Source: Pelargonium tetragonum
Taxonomy: Eukaryota > Streptophyta > Magnoliopsida > Geraniales > Geraniaceae
DNA: 58,978 nucleotides
Reading direction: 5' to 3'
Assembly (NCBI GenBank): GCA_036897445.1
Contig: JAYMTL010000124.1
Coordinates: forward strand, 1 to 58,978
Shown in pieces: positions 1 through 14,700 of the stretch. Numbering within the stretch: position 1 is the stretch's first letter; each line of letters opens with the position of its first letter. The translations under genes and the position numbers were made by a program. The notes under the pieces were generated by a model. It saw only the letters and a program-made list of their open reading frames with translations. It did no database searches and was not told the origin of the DNA.

Positions 1-999
1 AATAGACTTACTTGTTCTAAATAGTCTAAATAGGAGCCTTACCTTATAGTTTATAAGTTTTATTAGATGTTAGAGTTTTGTAAAAGAGCCTCTTGGTTTC
101 TGTTCTTATCACTAATCACTAAGGAGGAGATAAAAAAAATCCCTGGCCGGAGTGCGCATCCGAAGAAGGCAGGATAGTACTAGTTTAGTACACCTTACAC
201 TAGCAGGAACAAAGGTTCTAAAAAGACAACTTCAGCTTATTCCCTAAAAGTCACTATCTAGACTAGAACGAGAAACCTAAATAAAGGAAGCAAAAGAAAT
301 GTTATGAAACTTCCTCGCCTGTGCAGCCTATTGTATTCCTCGCCTTCTAAGGGATACCTAGTATAGAAGTTGTATCGTAAATCTTTTGTCTCTATCCTTT
401 AGACTTCTTATTGTTACTAAAATCTCTAAATCTATCTATCTTTCACCTCTTAACTTATATTAACTGACTTATAGTATAGTGAGAATGAATATTACCTTAT
501 CTAAGCTCTTTTGTTCTACTGATCTAAGCGATTTAATTCAACCTTTTTGAGTAACATAATACTAACGCATTACCTTTATCTAAGCTCTTTCCTTTCTATT
601 TAAGTGATTCTTATTTCTGGGTTTATGCTTAAGCTTTCTAATAGAGTGATTTCAGATCAGATATAAAAGCCTTAAAGTTACTTTCATTCATTCTAGCTTT
701 TCTTCAAGTGAGACATATTGTGAGATTTCTAACCTTTTTATTTTAATAAAGCCATTACTTAGGTAAAGTGCGAGTCCGCGAGACCCTTAAAGAAAATCTA
801 CTCTTATCTTAGTTATTATCAAGGAGTGTATAGACAAAATCCTTGTGAAGTCACTCTTAACTTTTAGTTTAAAAAGGTCCTTACCTTAATTCAAAAGTCT
901 GGAATGAACTTAACCTCCCTGTTCCTATTTAAAGAAGGGCCCGCCTTACTTACTCTTAAGGTGTACTTAGAAGGGGAAGCTCTGCCCTCAATTGCTCGT

Positions 1000-1009
1000 G
1001 GGAATTCCC
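1000..1009. repeat. 10-bp mini-palindrome GGGAATTCCC
   Basis: This perfect palindrome has GGG and CCC around AATT. It is a member of the dispersed family; shorter GGAATTCC cores recur at 4772, 9167, 10127, 22405, 23439 and 47985. Confidence 0.85.
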
Positions 1010-3770
1010 TGAAAAGCCGGAAAAGGTTCTTATTTTACAAATATTAGGCCAGGAGTATGAGGCCCTGGGCTATATTGACTGTGGTATATGAAACAACCCT
1101 AGCTAGTTGCCCCCATACTAGATAGAAAGAGGTTTCGGGGTACCCATTTACGTAGAAGTTATACTGTTATAATAGTCCTTATTCTGACTGAGAAAAACCC
1201 CTCTAGGCGTAAAGAACCCTGTTTAGTAGCTTCAAATTCCCTTTAAAGTATAGAATACAGCAAAAAGTACCCGTGTACCTAAATTCTCTATAACGAGTTA
1301 TTTATAAGATCTTTTAATTCCACTCTTTAAGTAAGGGCTAATATAAGGGAAAGGTTCACACTAAGCTCTAGGCAAAGCTTTTTTAATAAGTTCGTTAAGT
1401 AAGGAGTATCCAGACAATTTGTCAACAGTCCCCTTATTTCCTACGAGAAAGTTGTATCGTTAGGAGATCCCTTATAATAATGTAATTGTTAAAAAAGTAA
1501 GAATAATAGCAACAAAAATGTTATAAATCTCTTTTAGAACCCTCAATATTAAGGAGAGCGGGCTTCTTTAATTGTTTTCATCAAGCTTCTTGCCAGCTTA
1601 TTATACACGGGTCTATTCACTAAGTTATTACAAAAATACAGGGTTCCATAAAAGAGAATCGCCTTAAAATTAGGTTTCTTTAATGTATTATTTATACGAG
1701 TTGGGTGAGTTTAGAATAAAGGGAACCCCTTTACATTTGAGGAGGAGGACTTCTCGTTATGGAAATCCGTAAAATTATATATCCCACTTATGACTCACAA
1801 ATCTTGTCCGAAAAGTCTGCAGCTAAAACGAAAATGAAAAAGGAACAAGTTAAGGCTAGAGAGGTTAGTGAATCCTTGTTAAATTAATCTTATTTACTAA
1901 GACAAAAAAGACAAATATAAGGGAGGTTGTAAGTTCGTGTATTAATATACTTTAAGAGAAAGCGGAGAATCCAAACTTTTTTAATACTAGAATACAGATA
2001 AGGATGTCAGAAAATACTGAAATAGATAAAAGGTACCGGGGAATTTAGTACGAGCTAGCATAAGAATGGTATTAACCAAAAACCGCCACTCGCTTATCGA
2101 GGTTCTCTAGGAATAGTAAGTATTATAATAAGTCCTAGTTAGGATTTGAACCAAGGAATTCTAATTATGTTCCTACCTTGATCTAACAAAACTAAAAAGT
2201 AAGTTATTTTTCTTTGAAGCGATTTGAACCTTTCCTTTTTTAGATAGGATTTAGAAATTCTCCTTTTTTGGAATAAAAAGTCATAATATGCTCCAGAAAG
2301 TGTTAAGAGAGTTAGTTTAAAGTGTTGCTGGGGTTCGCTCCGAGCTTTAACTTAGAGATAACTACTACCTAAAGGATTAAGGAAACCTTGTACTTTGTAC
2401 TAATATAAAGGAACTTTGAACAAATTTCGAATGGAAAAAGCTTAGAGGAACCCCAAGTTTTGCCCTTATTTATTGATATGAAATCCCCGATTCCTAAAAA
2501 AGGTATTAAAAAAACCCTAACCAAGAAAATTGAATATATAAACAAAGACAAAAGGCTTACTTTATTCCAAGATAGAAGCTTTCTCGAGGAGTATGAAATA
2601 TTCCGAAGTGCAGCTATTTTGTGGTCTATTGCTTTGTAAGGGAGCTTTTTTAATTTGCGGAAGATTCCTCTGTCCAAAAATTTTTTAAAACTTAATATTC
2701 CCTTAAATAAAAAGTCGTAAGAAACTCTATTCTATTTTGTTTTCTATGTCAGTCTTACTTATCTAAAGTCATAGGATACAGCAACCTATGTAGACTAAAC
2801 AAGCATCCCTTTCATATTTATTGTATCTACTGAAACCCGTAAAACTGCGTTAAAAGGCCCCTATTAGCTTCCAATATTTAGTAAAGAAAAAACGGAGAGG
2901 GCGTTAGTTTCAACTAAGCAATACCCTGTATTAAGAAAGCTTTGACTCAAGATACATACCAAGGTTTCGAAACCCTTAAATTCTAGAAAACCTGTCTTAG
3001 ACATACTTCACCCATAAAGTGTAAGCCTCATATCTATAGGCCTAAGAGAGCTCAATTTCGAGTTATATTAAACCCAGATTTCCTTATGAATAAAAAAGAC
3101 TTGTCCGCCTTTCCTTTTTAAAACTCTCGGGGGTCCTTTTTTTATTAATAAAGCTTTCGTATATACACACAAATTTTTGAACAAGGTAGTATACTAGTTT
3201 TTTATTCGACTTGTCCGAAATGAATAAGGATCCCTAGTTGATTTGAGGTCTGTGCTTTTTATATTCTTTTAGTTATAGCCTAATTTAGGAGTTCTCCTCG
3301 AACCGAGTTTATGCAGGAGCAAGACTTTTCGAATATAATATATTGGTATATTTGCTAGTAGTACCCGCTACTTTTCTATGAATTTGACTTCTGTTTACTT
3401 TTTGTAGTAATAAGACCCCTCTAAAACAATATCCATTAGACTCCGTAACTTGTTAATATAGGAACCTCTCAACTCTTGATCGGCACGCTTATAGTAACTA
3501 TCCCCCTTTTTTAACTGTATAGCGAAGAAGGGCCCTCTTTCAAAAAGTAAGGTTTTCTAGCTTAAAAAAAAGTCTCCCTTAATTATACCGGGTTATAGAA
3601 AGCTAGGTCTTTCGTTTTTTAGTTAAATGTTTAGGCAAATCATTGTAAATAAATTCTACTCATTTCACATTGAGTCGGGTTTAGTATAGCCAAATCCATA
3701 TACATTTGTAAGGTTTCTTCAATTTCAATAAGCAAGAATATTGGGTAATAAACTTCAAATAAACTATTTA

Positions 3771-3780
3771 AAAGGCCTTT
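3771..3780. repeat. mini-palindrome AAAGGCCTTT
   Basis: This is a perfect 10-bp palindrome. A second GGCC follows at 3785-3788, so GGCC-N7-GGCC could also fold as a small hairpin. It lies in spacer DNA. Confidence 0.75.
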
Positions 3781-5573
3781 CTTCGGCCTATGGACGCGAG
3801 TTAAAGCTTACGGAAAAGCGTAGGACGTTTTTGGCACTTTATAATTACGGAGGTTTATATATACCAATTATACCAATAAATTTTTTATCAGTTTCACAAG
3901 AAAAGGAATCCCTAGAAGAGTAGTACATAGGTATAGCTCATAAAGCAGCTAGGAAGGGAAGTTACAGGTAAGGCTCGTAAGACAGATATTATCAAGAGAA
4001 GTCTAGCTACTAAGAAGATAGGTATGATTATGAAGAGTAAGAAGTAAGTCAATAAGAAGTGCTATTAGAACCTATGCCTTACTGTGCTAGTGTACTTTGG
4101 TTAAAGATTAAGCGGAGATAGAAGAAATCCAGGGTAAAGTCTAAATAATAAAAGGAAGTTTAATGTCTCGATTACTCACAAGTCAAACTAGATTTTCTAC
4201 TTATTCCTTTGAAAAAGAGTCTAAGGAAATTTGTCCCTTTGTATAAATAAAGTTCCCAAGAACCCCTTTTTCTATTATAATTTCCACTTTCTGGATTCAA
4301 TAGTAGACCGGGAAAACCTATACTAAGCTCTATCCCACACAAGTTGAAACTCTTACTTACTTTCTTTCTTATAACCTCTACTTTTAGGGGCTATATCTCC
4401 CAGCTTGTATCTTCTTAAACCCCTTAACTTTATACGGAGCTGTATCCAAGACCTAGCATTAGACAAGAAAACTCGAAATAGGAATCCCGTTTAGAAGCTT
4501 TTTATCCTGAAAAGTTAGGTAAAATCTAGGGGCCTAATACTCACTGTTTGTCGTTAAGGGCGCTTCTCTATAGGGGCAAGCCTTTCATGTAACATGTAAT
4601 TTCCATGCTATCGTTATTCTTATAAAGTCCAGGCTTTAAAAATCTTAAAGAAAGTGTTTACTACAAATATTACAGAGCTTTAGTATTTCCTAGATGTATT
4701 TGTCCCTCCTAAGAGAGTTCCTCATAAGTCCCCAAAAAGTCTAAAGCTAACTAATACAGTTCTGGGCTCAAGGAATTCCAAGGTCTATCTTCAATATAAA
4801 AAAACCACTAAAGAGTCCGGTGGATATTTGGCCTCTTTTTACCAAGACTTTAAGAGTCTCTGAGATAGACTCCCCGCGCGGCAAAGGTATGCTAAAGGAG
4901 CTACTCTTCTTTCTCCTTTATTTTGTACCAAAAAACTTGAAAGGTAGATGATTTACAATCTATGGATAATTTTACTATTAAAAAGACTCTTTCTTTTAGT
5001 AAATACTCGTTTGGATTTATAGTATTATATATAGGCTTACCTTAGAATTTACAATAAAATTTTTAGATTATGAAAACAGCTCCTATAAAAACGAAAAGTG
5101 CGTGGAATTGAAAAAGCTAGCGCTTAGTATTCTTTCTCCAACAGGACTATTGCTCCTTTATGTTTATGTATTATAAAAAGCACCCCAAGTTATAATTATA
5201 ATACAGTGCAAGTCAGAATAATGTTATTTCGAGGAATCCTTAAACAGTAGAATCATCAAAATCACTTGGAATAGAATCCGGATCCATGTAAATAGTATAA
5301 AAGTATATAGGAGTTTTTAGATGGATTTTCCTTAGTATACCTGTAAGAACATCCTTTAAAGTTAAAGATGGAGTCAAGTTTCGGTCCTTTATTAGGGGCA
5401 CCACTATAAAGTAGAGCTTCTGGACTAATTCTTACAGGGGGTTATCACTATATTGTTACAAAATTAGAATTAATAGGGGATAAAATGACTACCATACAAA
5501 GTTCCTACTAAAAAGCTTTCTCAATTCTAATAGCAGGGTGCTCGCTTGGATTAACGCTTAAAAGTATTATATT

Positions 5574-5594
5574 AAAAAAAAAAGAAAAAAAAAA
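5574..5594. repeat. A10-G-A10 homopolymer tract
   Basis: Ten A, one G and ten more A form the longest low-complexity tract noticed in the window. It probably arose by slippage and is prone to sequencing error. Confidence 0.9.
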
Positions 5595-8500
5595 GAGATT
5601 AGGCTTAAAAGGTCTTTACTTTTATAGTACTGATAACACACCACTGAGGGATTTTCCACGTAGGATTCTGCATTTTCTTAAATTCCGTACTTTTTATATT
5701 TTAAAATTGATGAGTAAATACATTTAACTAAACGGAGAAACAAGCCTTAACTCGAAAAATATTAACAATTTCTACCGAGCTTATTTCAAAAAAAAATCCC
5801 TTCTAGATTCTCTCGTTTTTATTTACGGGCTTATAGATCTTAGGAGTTCTTTACAGCTAGGTTAATGCTTTCCTTATAGAAATCCTCAAAATAGCTCTTT
5901 TGCCCACGAGTATAAAGATTGCTTTTTTAATATAACCGCTAGGATCTTAATCTCAATTCATGAAAATTCTACTTGTAAGAATATAGGTTTGACTCTAGGT
6001 TGGTAAGAGATAGATATCTTAAAACCAACAAGCGGGCACCCAGGTATTCCGGGAATTAGTTACAAAATCCTTCTAATCCTATACGATATTTAGCACCGAT
6101 CGGAGGTATATGCGTATAGGTTGCTAATAATTTCTGGATCACAAATGTCCATAGCTCGGCAAATCAGATAATATTAGGCTAAAAGCGGGTTTACGCAGAA
6201 AAGAAAGATTCTCTAGAAACGTACTTAGAAAGAGGCCGGTTTAATCCGAGGAGATAGATAGTCGTTTGACCTTTTCTGACTACAATTACCGAAATTCTAA
6301 TATGATGGGATTCAACCAACTAATATATATATTCGGGTAACTCTTATACTGCGTAACTTAAAAGGAGTTACTTTAAAATATGAGTAGAGGGTCGCAAAAT
6401 AACTCCTTGTTGACGCATACCTAAAAAACTAGAAAGTTATATCTAATGCTCATTTCCTGACTTAACTAGTTCTAAAAGACTAAAACCAAGGAGAGGTATA
6501 CTCTTTTAATTTAAGGCAGCCTACTTCTATACTAAGTACCGTTTTGATAATTCAACTAAAAAACTCCTTTTTGTGTTAATCCGGGCTTCGAGGAAAGCTT
6601 GTAATAAATGATAGGGCAAGTAAAAAAATCTTAGTAACTTTCTAATATTAGAATGAGCTTCTTCACGAACTGGTAAAATGAAGGCTAAAAAGAGACTCAA
6701 TTCCAGTAAAGAATAAATGAACGAGTAAAAAGCAAGAATCTGACACCGGATATCCGGAGGAGTTAAAAGAGCTCCAAAAGGGATAAAACAAGATGATTCT
6801 TAGTAAGTTTTCCTATTAAAGGGTTCTAGAGACTCTTTAAGAAGACCAAAGAATTTTAAGTACTTTTTGAAGTAAGGGGCTTGGCAGTATACCCTTAACA
6901 CCTAATCTTTATTTTTATAGTTGTTATTCTTTATTTCAAGTCAAGGGGAGGTGAAATTAGCATTAGGCTTTTCTCTAAAATTTGGTCGGAAGTAGCTTTC
7001 AGTAAATTAGTAATAAAGAATATTTTAGCTGGACCTCTGGCAGGTGTAAACCCGCGGTTATGTAATTCAATAAACCTCTATTACTTTTTCTAAGTCAGAG
7101 TTTAGTCTTTCCCCCTTCTACAAAAAAGCAATCTAACAAACTTTATAGTGCGAAGCTTTTTGCTGGTATATATCATACTCATATTTGGGGTAACCGTAAA
7201 TAACTAAGCTATTTAGAAATCCTAATTATACAAATTGTTTACAGAAGATATAGGTACACACGAGTTTTGACTTGCTCCCTATAGAACTTAAGAAATTTTT
7301 AGTAATGAGGGTATCCTAAAATTTATATACTGGAGCTATACTTGCTTTCTCACTCATACTAAAAATCTTACTTGTTTTGATAGCCATACTCCCACTTGTA
7401 CTTGCTTTCCCTATCCCTAATTTGTTACTCTTCGTAGCTTCCTCAGTCTTTCAAAGTCTTCAGACCTGTAACCTCTTTCTTAGGAAATAGAACTTTCTTA
7501 AAAGCCTTACTCTTCCCAAGCTTTGTTTTCTGTCTAAGGAGAATGTTTAACACCCGGAAACTAATAAACAAGGAGCTTTCTTATTATCTTTATATTAATA
7601 AAGGAAAGTTCAACCAATACAGATATCATTTACCAGTCCTGTAAAGTAAATCCACTTGTTTTAGAAATTTGTGAGACTTCTTATTCTTAATAGGATTACC
7701 TTATTTAATTGGATTTACTTAGTTAAGAACTAATTCCTAGTTGTTAATAGTTCTTACAGGAGTTCTATTAAGGATAATACCTTTCTCTTTAAATTGTTCT
7801 ATAGAGAGGCAAGGCTTTCTTGTAGATAGATAATACGTTACTTTTCCTGACTGGAACTGAAGGAAGTTATTGTATTAAAAATTAGATAGAACACGGATAC
7901 GCTATAACCAACACCCTTAATTCTTTAAAACCTCTTTACTTTCTTCTTCTAAAGGCCTAAAATACCTTTAACTATACTTAGAATCTCTATTTTAACATGT
8001 CCTTTGCAGCTACTCCACTCTTCTTGATAATATCTCCAGCTAGAATAGTACTCCTATTTCTTCTAACCTGGATAGGCATCCCCGAGACTTCGAGTATTGT
8101 AAGCAAATCGAAAATTATATAATAAATATTGACAAGAGGTCCATTTAGGGGAACCCTACTTAGCATCTAAATAAGGATAAATGAAAGAATTTTGACTTTG
8201 GCATTTTTTAATGAATCTGTATTCCTTTTTTCCTAACTCTTGTATTTTTTTAAAAGTCTACCTATGTTCCTACCTCCCAGTCTCTAGAGTCTTCGCTGCT
8301 TAGGAATCTTTGGAATAATAGGAAAGGTTTAGGATAGGATTGCCCGGGTGCCTCCAAGTTCTCAAGTCTAGTTAACAGACCCAGGAATAAAAAAGGATTT
8401 GTCTCGTATCACAAAGCGCGAGTGAATATCCGCGTGGGCGAAAAGGGAGAATTGTGACAACGTAAACTAAAGAAGTGCTTATTTCTGTAAGTATCTCTTA

Positions 8501-10137
8501 TGTAGGAGTCCTCTATGAGTGGACTTTTTTAGATCCAAAAATATAGGGATGCCCGACCGAAAAAGCTATATCAGAATGAATTAGGATTCTTGTTTATTTA
8601 TAATGCCCTCCAAGTGTCCTAAATTTAAGGAGGCTCTGCTTAAGCCAACCTAGTATATACTATATTTTGGGGTAGAAACCCATCACTCAGGAACTTTATT
8701 CTCTTTAGTAATAAGTAATACCAGAAACTTGTACGTATGAGACATTGGATATTAATTTAATTCAAGGGCTCCTTTTTATCTTTTCTTTCAAGATATGCAT
8801 TAAATGTTTACTTTTTTAGAAATAAAACGGGGCCTAGCTAATAAAGGATACGCTGGATTTTTTTTTCAGGTACCCTCGAGTCTTTGTAAGCATACTTCAT
8901 ACCAACCTCTACCTTATGAGTTGCGCTCTTTCTCAAATAGAATATAAGATAAATTTGAGAGTCTATTTCAGTAAACCTTGAATATTCCCTTATTAAGAGT
9001 TTAAAGTCACTCGGTTTCGAGCTTAATATATAGTACCTTAAAGTTTTTACTACTTTGGCTTATCCTCATATTTTATTAGCATAGACTTCGAAGAAATTTT
9101 TTTAAGAATCTCCTCTTTTTTGAAATCCACTTTTGGTTTTAATCCAAAACTCGGTACAGCACTCCAGGAATTCCATGCCGCGACATGGCATCTATTATTT
9201 CCGTAACTGGTTTTCAAACAGGTAAAGCTTATATCTCGCATACCCTAACATCGGGGCCCCGCTTAAGAAAAATTTCTTGTATTAGATAGAACTTAAAATA
9301 AGTAAAGTAGCAAGGATTTGAAAAGAAATCTCGAAAATACACTGATGGGGGATGGGACTCTTCAGGAAGAATTTTGTTCTAAAGGAACACTCTGTGAAGC
9401 TTGTAACGGCAGGGAAGTCTAAATCTTACTTTTATAGGGTATCTTCCGAGCCTTTTTTTAGTTTAGTACCGGAATACCTTGAATTTATCACATAACTCCT
9501 TACACTTTGTTAGTAGTCTTTTTTTTTTGAAATCTGATAGATCTTTACAAGTATGGGGTCAAAATAGACTTCATGGAGACCCTTTGCTCTATCTGCTATT
9601 TTTGGTATATGTACGAAAACGAAAAAGCTCCATTAGGACAGCTCATTGACTAAAAATCTGTTCACAAACGCTCGCATATTAGGCCCCTTTTCATTTTTTT
9701 ATACTGCTTTATGCTTTATTAAAAATTCTGTATTATCGGATAGCCTCAGGGAGAAAAATTTTACTCACCTCTTTGTTAAAGAAATTCTTAGGCCTTTACT
9801 TTAGCAGATTTAAGTTAACTCTCTACGACTGCGCTATAGCAGAAAACCCCTTGTAAAATAGGTTTAGTCTTGACTTCTTAAAGTTTATTCCAGGAAGAAG
9901 AACCCTTCTATGTTTGAGCGCTCCCTGACCGGGGAAGTTTTAGTCGGATCCTTTAAACTAATACAACAGAAGTCATATACACTATATCTTTTAGAATAAC
10001 CCGGAGCCTTTTAAATGTTATTACGTTGTAAATAGTTCGCTTAGGACTTCACTGCGCTGCGCGGAGAGCTCCCTTAAAAGAAGTCCATCCAAGCGTAAAA
10101 ATTTTTCTGGTTTAGGGGGGTCCCATGGAATTCCTAT

Positions 10138-10164
10138 TCTCTGAGAGCTTCCTGATATCAGAGA
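10138..10164. repeat. 7-bp hairpin, 13-nt loop
   Basis: TCTCTGA and TCAGAGA flank a 13-nt loop that holds AGCTTCC and GATA. It lies just after GGAATTCC at 10127-10134. Arms of this length can occur by chance in a window of this size. Confidence 0.6.
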
Positions 10165-10352
10165 GAAAAAAGATATTGGTAGAAATAAAACGCGTAAAGC
10201 CCAACTTGTGATATTGAATCCTTGTAGATCTGAAAACGCTTCTCGGTTAAAAGTTTAGCAGCTGTAGGCTGAAGAGATTGCTTACTTGTTGTTGGTTCCT
10301 TTTACTTTTTGTTTTAACAATTAGCTTTTTCTTGTATGATTAAAGGGCTCCC

Positions 10353-10368
10353 TCAATTACTCAATTAC
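10353..10368. repeat. 8-bp tandem duplication
   Basis: TCAATTAC is present twice in a row in spacer DNA. It is short and may be chance or slippage. Confidence 0.7.
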
Positions 10369-11787
10369 TAGTACTCATTAAGACAAAAAATTCCCTAGGG
10401 GCACTATAACAGCCAAAACAAAAAAGGAAAGGTATCCTATTAAAAGAGTGTCCTCAGGGTCAACCCAACCGCTTAACTAAAACCTGCCCGCAACTAAAAA
10501 GTCTTGAGTGGGTGAAACCCGTTTTCCGCTATTTCACTGTAAAGTAAAGTTTTTCAATTAACTTAGAAGCGACGGAACCCTAAGTATATACCATTTGATA
10601 AAGTCCTGTTTGAGAATATTTACTATTATGAGAAATTCTTGCGGAGAAGTACTCTTAAATGTCTGCTTAAGCAGATGGGGATATACTAAACCAATGTTTA
10701 TATCTTTACCGAGTTTTTAGAAATCAGAAGCCCTTTTTTAGAAGAATTTTTTTAAGGATAATTATCCTGCGAATAAAATAAAAAGCTTCTAGGATAAGAA
10801 CCCGTTTGCAGAATCTATAAGTAATTACATCTAGACGACTCTTCAAAAGGAACCTTAGAAATTGACTTTATTAGAGAATTGGGAAGAGCCTAGTACCCTT
10901 TCATTTTAAAAGGTGCTAAATCTCCGTATTAAAGTATTAAACTAAAGTAACAAAAACTCACGACTCCTTTTGGATCCCTATTAAACTAAGATAAAGAAAG
11001 GATCTAATTACAAGAAAAGAGGAATATTATCCTTAGACTGCTATACGACTAAAAAAATGAATAGTAAAGAATCCAAAAATGAAAAGACTTTAGGGACCCT
11101 GTAAGCACTACTTAGCTCTTGTAGGCGAGTGCTCTAATTTATGCGAAGAGTAACCCCTATTAGAATTATAAGACGTACAACTTCTAATTTTAAACAAAAT
11201 AGAAAGGGGCTCCTCGGAGTTTTTCTATACAAAAAAGCTGTCTTTGACTTGTAAAACTTTATGCTATTGGTTAAGTAATAAAGGAATTCTAGAGCTATGC
11301 TTTTTTCTTAATGGTGGCTATCTTCTTTCTAGACCCGGTTATCTTTGTTATAGCCACCCCTTAAATCAGACCTTATTGATGGAGTATCCGAGGTATCGTT
11401 TAAATTATTGAAAGAATATAAGGGCAATTACTCCTTGTTAGTTTAAAAACCCCTAATATTGAGTACAACCGAGCTATATCTCAGTTCTCCTAAATCTTTT
11501 ACTTTGTAATATGCCGAAAAGTCCTTAAGAAATTAGTGTACGGATTCAGGTGCTGACATTCTTTACTAAAACTCCTACATCCGGGAGTTATCCTTAGCAA
11601 GTCTGATTTAGAGCGCCACAATTCAGGAAAAGCTATGCATAAGTCATCATAAAATAGTAGTCTTTAGGAATACTCAGAAAAGGTTTCTGCAGAAATTTAG
11701 AGTTTCTCTAATAAACCTTTAGTACTGCCCTCAATTACTTACAACTTTACTCAAAATAAAATTAGGAAGGAGTTATATACTTCCTTC

Positions 11788-11795
11788 GGGGCCCC
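11788..11795. repeat. mini-palindrome GGGGCCCC
   Basis: Four G are followed by four C in the context CTTC before and TTCG after. The same 8-mer is at 33967-33974 and 49707-49714. Confidence 0.8.
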
Positions 11796-14700
11796 TTCGG
11801 TAGGAAAAGCGAAAGTACTTCTTCAGTATTGTAAGAACAGTTAAATAATCCAGAGAACTTGAAGTAAGTTTATAGTTATAGGAGCTCTCTTTAACTTGTA
11901 TATTGTTAGCACTCTGAATCCTGTCTGTAATATAAGATGGGGTATAAGGATTATTCTTTAAACCATCGTAAATCTAACTTCATTTTGAATATAAATAATA
12001 GAGTCTTTCTAACTAAGGCTGAACAAGCTTAAGTATATTATCTATAGTCAAGTCTACTAGACGGGATAGAAACTGAACAGACAAATTCCTTGAGTCTAGT
12101 ACTATAAAATAAAGAATTCAATATAGGCTACCTAATGTTTATACTCCTCATTAACCAAAATTGATAGCAGCCATCCCGGAAGCCCTTTTTTTTAGACACT
12201 GCAGTAAGAATTACTTAATAGAGAAAGTAAAGTTATCTGGGACTTTTATATCCTATTTTGGAGGAGTTTTTTATTTAATTTCCTAAAAAAGAATTTTTAG
12301 AGCACAAGAATAATTATAAGAATTCCACAGGTTCAAATCGACTTAAAAAGTATCCCCTAAAAATAAAGTAAGGCAAACCAAATATAAAGTTAGAGATAAT
12401 AAGACCAAAGATGTTTTTCAAAAAGTTAACTGTATCTTGTCAAATAACGAGTTTCAAATTCTAAGAAATACAGAACCCTTAAAAAACCTTGTAGGAAATC
12501 GGGGCGAGATACGAACAGGAAGACTTTCTAATTTGTACTGTATCCCGTTCTTTTAACGCATACAAAAAATGAAACTCGAGTTTAAGAGCTTTTATTATAA
12601 AAAAAGAAAGTATACTTATAAGTTCAGACGACGTAAATTAGTAAGAGTACTAGATCTTTTATACTATAAAAGTCAGTAAAACCCTTTCTAGTCTAGTATA
12701 GGTAACTTCTTAATTTACGGGAATCCTTCTAACTTTTCAATTTCATCATTAAGTACAAAACTGTCTCCGACTACGCATAACTATTACAATCCTCAAATTT
12801 AGGTCTCGATTTTCTCAACTCAGGCTAAAGTTATGGTACACTATAATGGTACGTCATTTTTGCGTTGTATGTGCTGTGCGAAAAGGGTACCCAGGATATT
12901 TTTACCTTTTCGTTTTATAAAGGAATGCTATACTTTCTATTTGAAACCTGCTTAGGTACTTGGATAAGTTCATAATACAAGTGGGTACCTTGTGCCAAAG
13001 GGACAAAGCCCATAGAGAAAATCAAACTTAAATTGATAAGAAACTACGCTTCGACGATAAAACTACACGAAAATTTGGCACCAAATAAGCCCTATTTGGA
13101 GAGATATTCTAGTTGTAATTTATTTAAAGAGAGGGGTGCCCCGTAGATAGAAAGCACGCGTTCGAAACTCCCTTTTATTCTTCCGGATTCCGAAATAATC
13201 AATCTGACAGATTGTTAAAAAAACATTTGAGTTTACCCTACTTTCATATGGAACTTTATTGCCTTAGACATATAAGGGACCCAAAACCTTTCGCTTTGAG
13301 CTAGTGTTTATCAGTTACTTTACTTACATAGTTTTTTATCCAAGTCCGTACCTCTTAACAAGGACCCTGTGAATATAGTGCGGATCCTTTTTCCTCCTCT
13401 TAGGTTTTTTACGGTTACAGATCTAGTATAGTTTCTTTATTGTTCTTTATAGACAAGCCTGTTATTCCTACATATTTACATATTATAGGTTCCCTCAAGC
13501 AGGGCCTAAAGTAATTTGTAAATAGAGTCTTTTGTATTATTAGTTAATTAATCAAAAGAGTATAAGACATCGGTGGGACACCCAAAGGAAGCATAAAAGA
13601 ATACTTAATATAAAAAACTTAAGTCAAACTAAAAAAATGTAGAATCAGCCCTAAAATGTGCATACGACTCTATTTCTATGGATATATAAAGAGGGTTTTA
13701 AGGATTCACTTGTTGAAAAGAGTTTTTCTAAAGTTTAAAGATTTAAAGGGAATTCTTTTAATATATACTATAATATATAATAGCGTAATATTATAAGGTA
13801 GTTTTGACTATGAACTGGACAGGGTTACATTATGAATTTTTTCATAGTAAGCTATAGAAGAATCGGTTAGAGATCCACCCGCTTTTTCTAAAAATATGGA
13901 AATAAATAAGTACTGGGCACTTTGAAGAGTCCCTTATCCTTGTTTGAACTAAAAACTTTTTGAATTCCTAGGCTTACTCTTTCAAAAGTCTAAAATAAAA
14001 TATTAAAGTTATGCACTTGGGGTGCAAAATAAAATGGAGTTTTTTACAATGTTGATAGCTAGATTGCTTGAAAAAACTTTTAAAGGGCACGGGCCCTCTT
14101 TAAAAAAGTACGCATCAAGTTATTTCAAAGGCTGGGACATTAAAAGGAAAGGAAGTCCTGGATTTCTATTTCAGAACAAAGCAGTTTATTTTCCCTTTAT
14201 TTGCTAAATTGGGAGTACTTATTTATTCTAGTAAAGTTTATGCTTGTAATAGTATCTGGAAATTGGCTTTCTAAGAGATTAGGTCCCCTACAAGTAAGGG
14301 GTTGTGTATTGGAATTTCTAAATAGATTTACAATTCAAGCGTGCTTATATATTCTTAATCTGCTTCCTTGTATTAAAATAAAAAAGCCTTAGGAGTTTAC
14401 GGGTTCGACCTTCCTTATAGTTTTTATTAAGTACGTTGTAGAGTTGTAATTCGCAAAAGACTAAGTGTTTCAAGCCTCGAGTAGCCTAAATCTATAAAAT
14501 CCAAATATTGATAAAGAACGGCTATAGGTTTATGAATCTAGTATCTAGATAATTTGTGTCGGTAAACCCTAGGTCATTTTTTAGGATGAATATTACAAAA
14601 TTTTGTAGAAAATGAAGTCCACAGAGGGGGCCTTTTGATGAGTAGCATGTTTTTGAAATATCATTAGAGTTAATGCCACTTCTTAGGATCTATACAAAAG

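Larger units (their letters stand above)
1..9999. other. gene-free AT-rich spacer, first segment
   Basis: I see no gene in these 10 kb on either strand. The few frames of 60-102 codons match no family, and stops (TAA, TAG) are dense in all frames. Visible structure is small: the palindrome GGGAATTCCC at 1000-1009, AAAGGCCTTT at 3771-3780, a double A10 tract at 5574-5594, a pyrimidine-rich stretch at about 7330-7560, and GGAATTCC at 4772-4779 and 9167-9174. A purine-rich stretch lies at about 3920-4080. Confidence 0.7.

Noticed and set aside
2130-2190. GATTTGAACC suggesting the T-arm of a minus-strand tRNA
   Set aside because: The T-stem has only three of five pairs, and no anticodon arm or matching acceptor is found.
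2369-2677. 102-codon frame on the minus strand with a hydrophobic middle
   Set aside because: It starts with TTG, its length fits chance, and one hydrophobic run is common in T-rich frames.
6290-6330. GGGATTCAACC suggesting a minus-strand T-arm
   Set aside because: The loop departs from TTCRANY, and no acceptor partner lies at the right distance.
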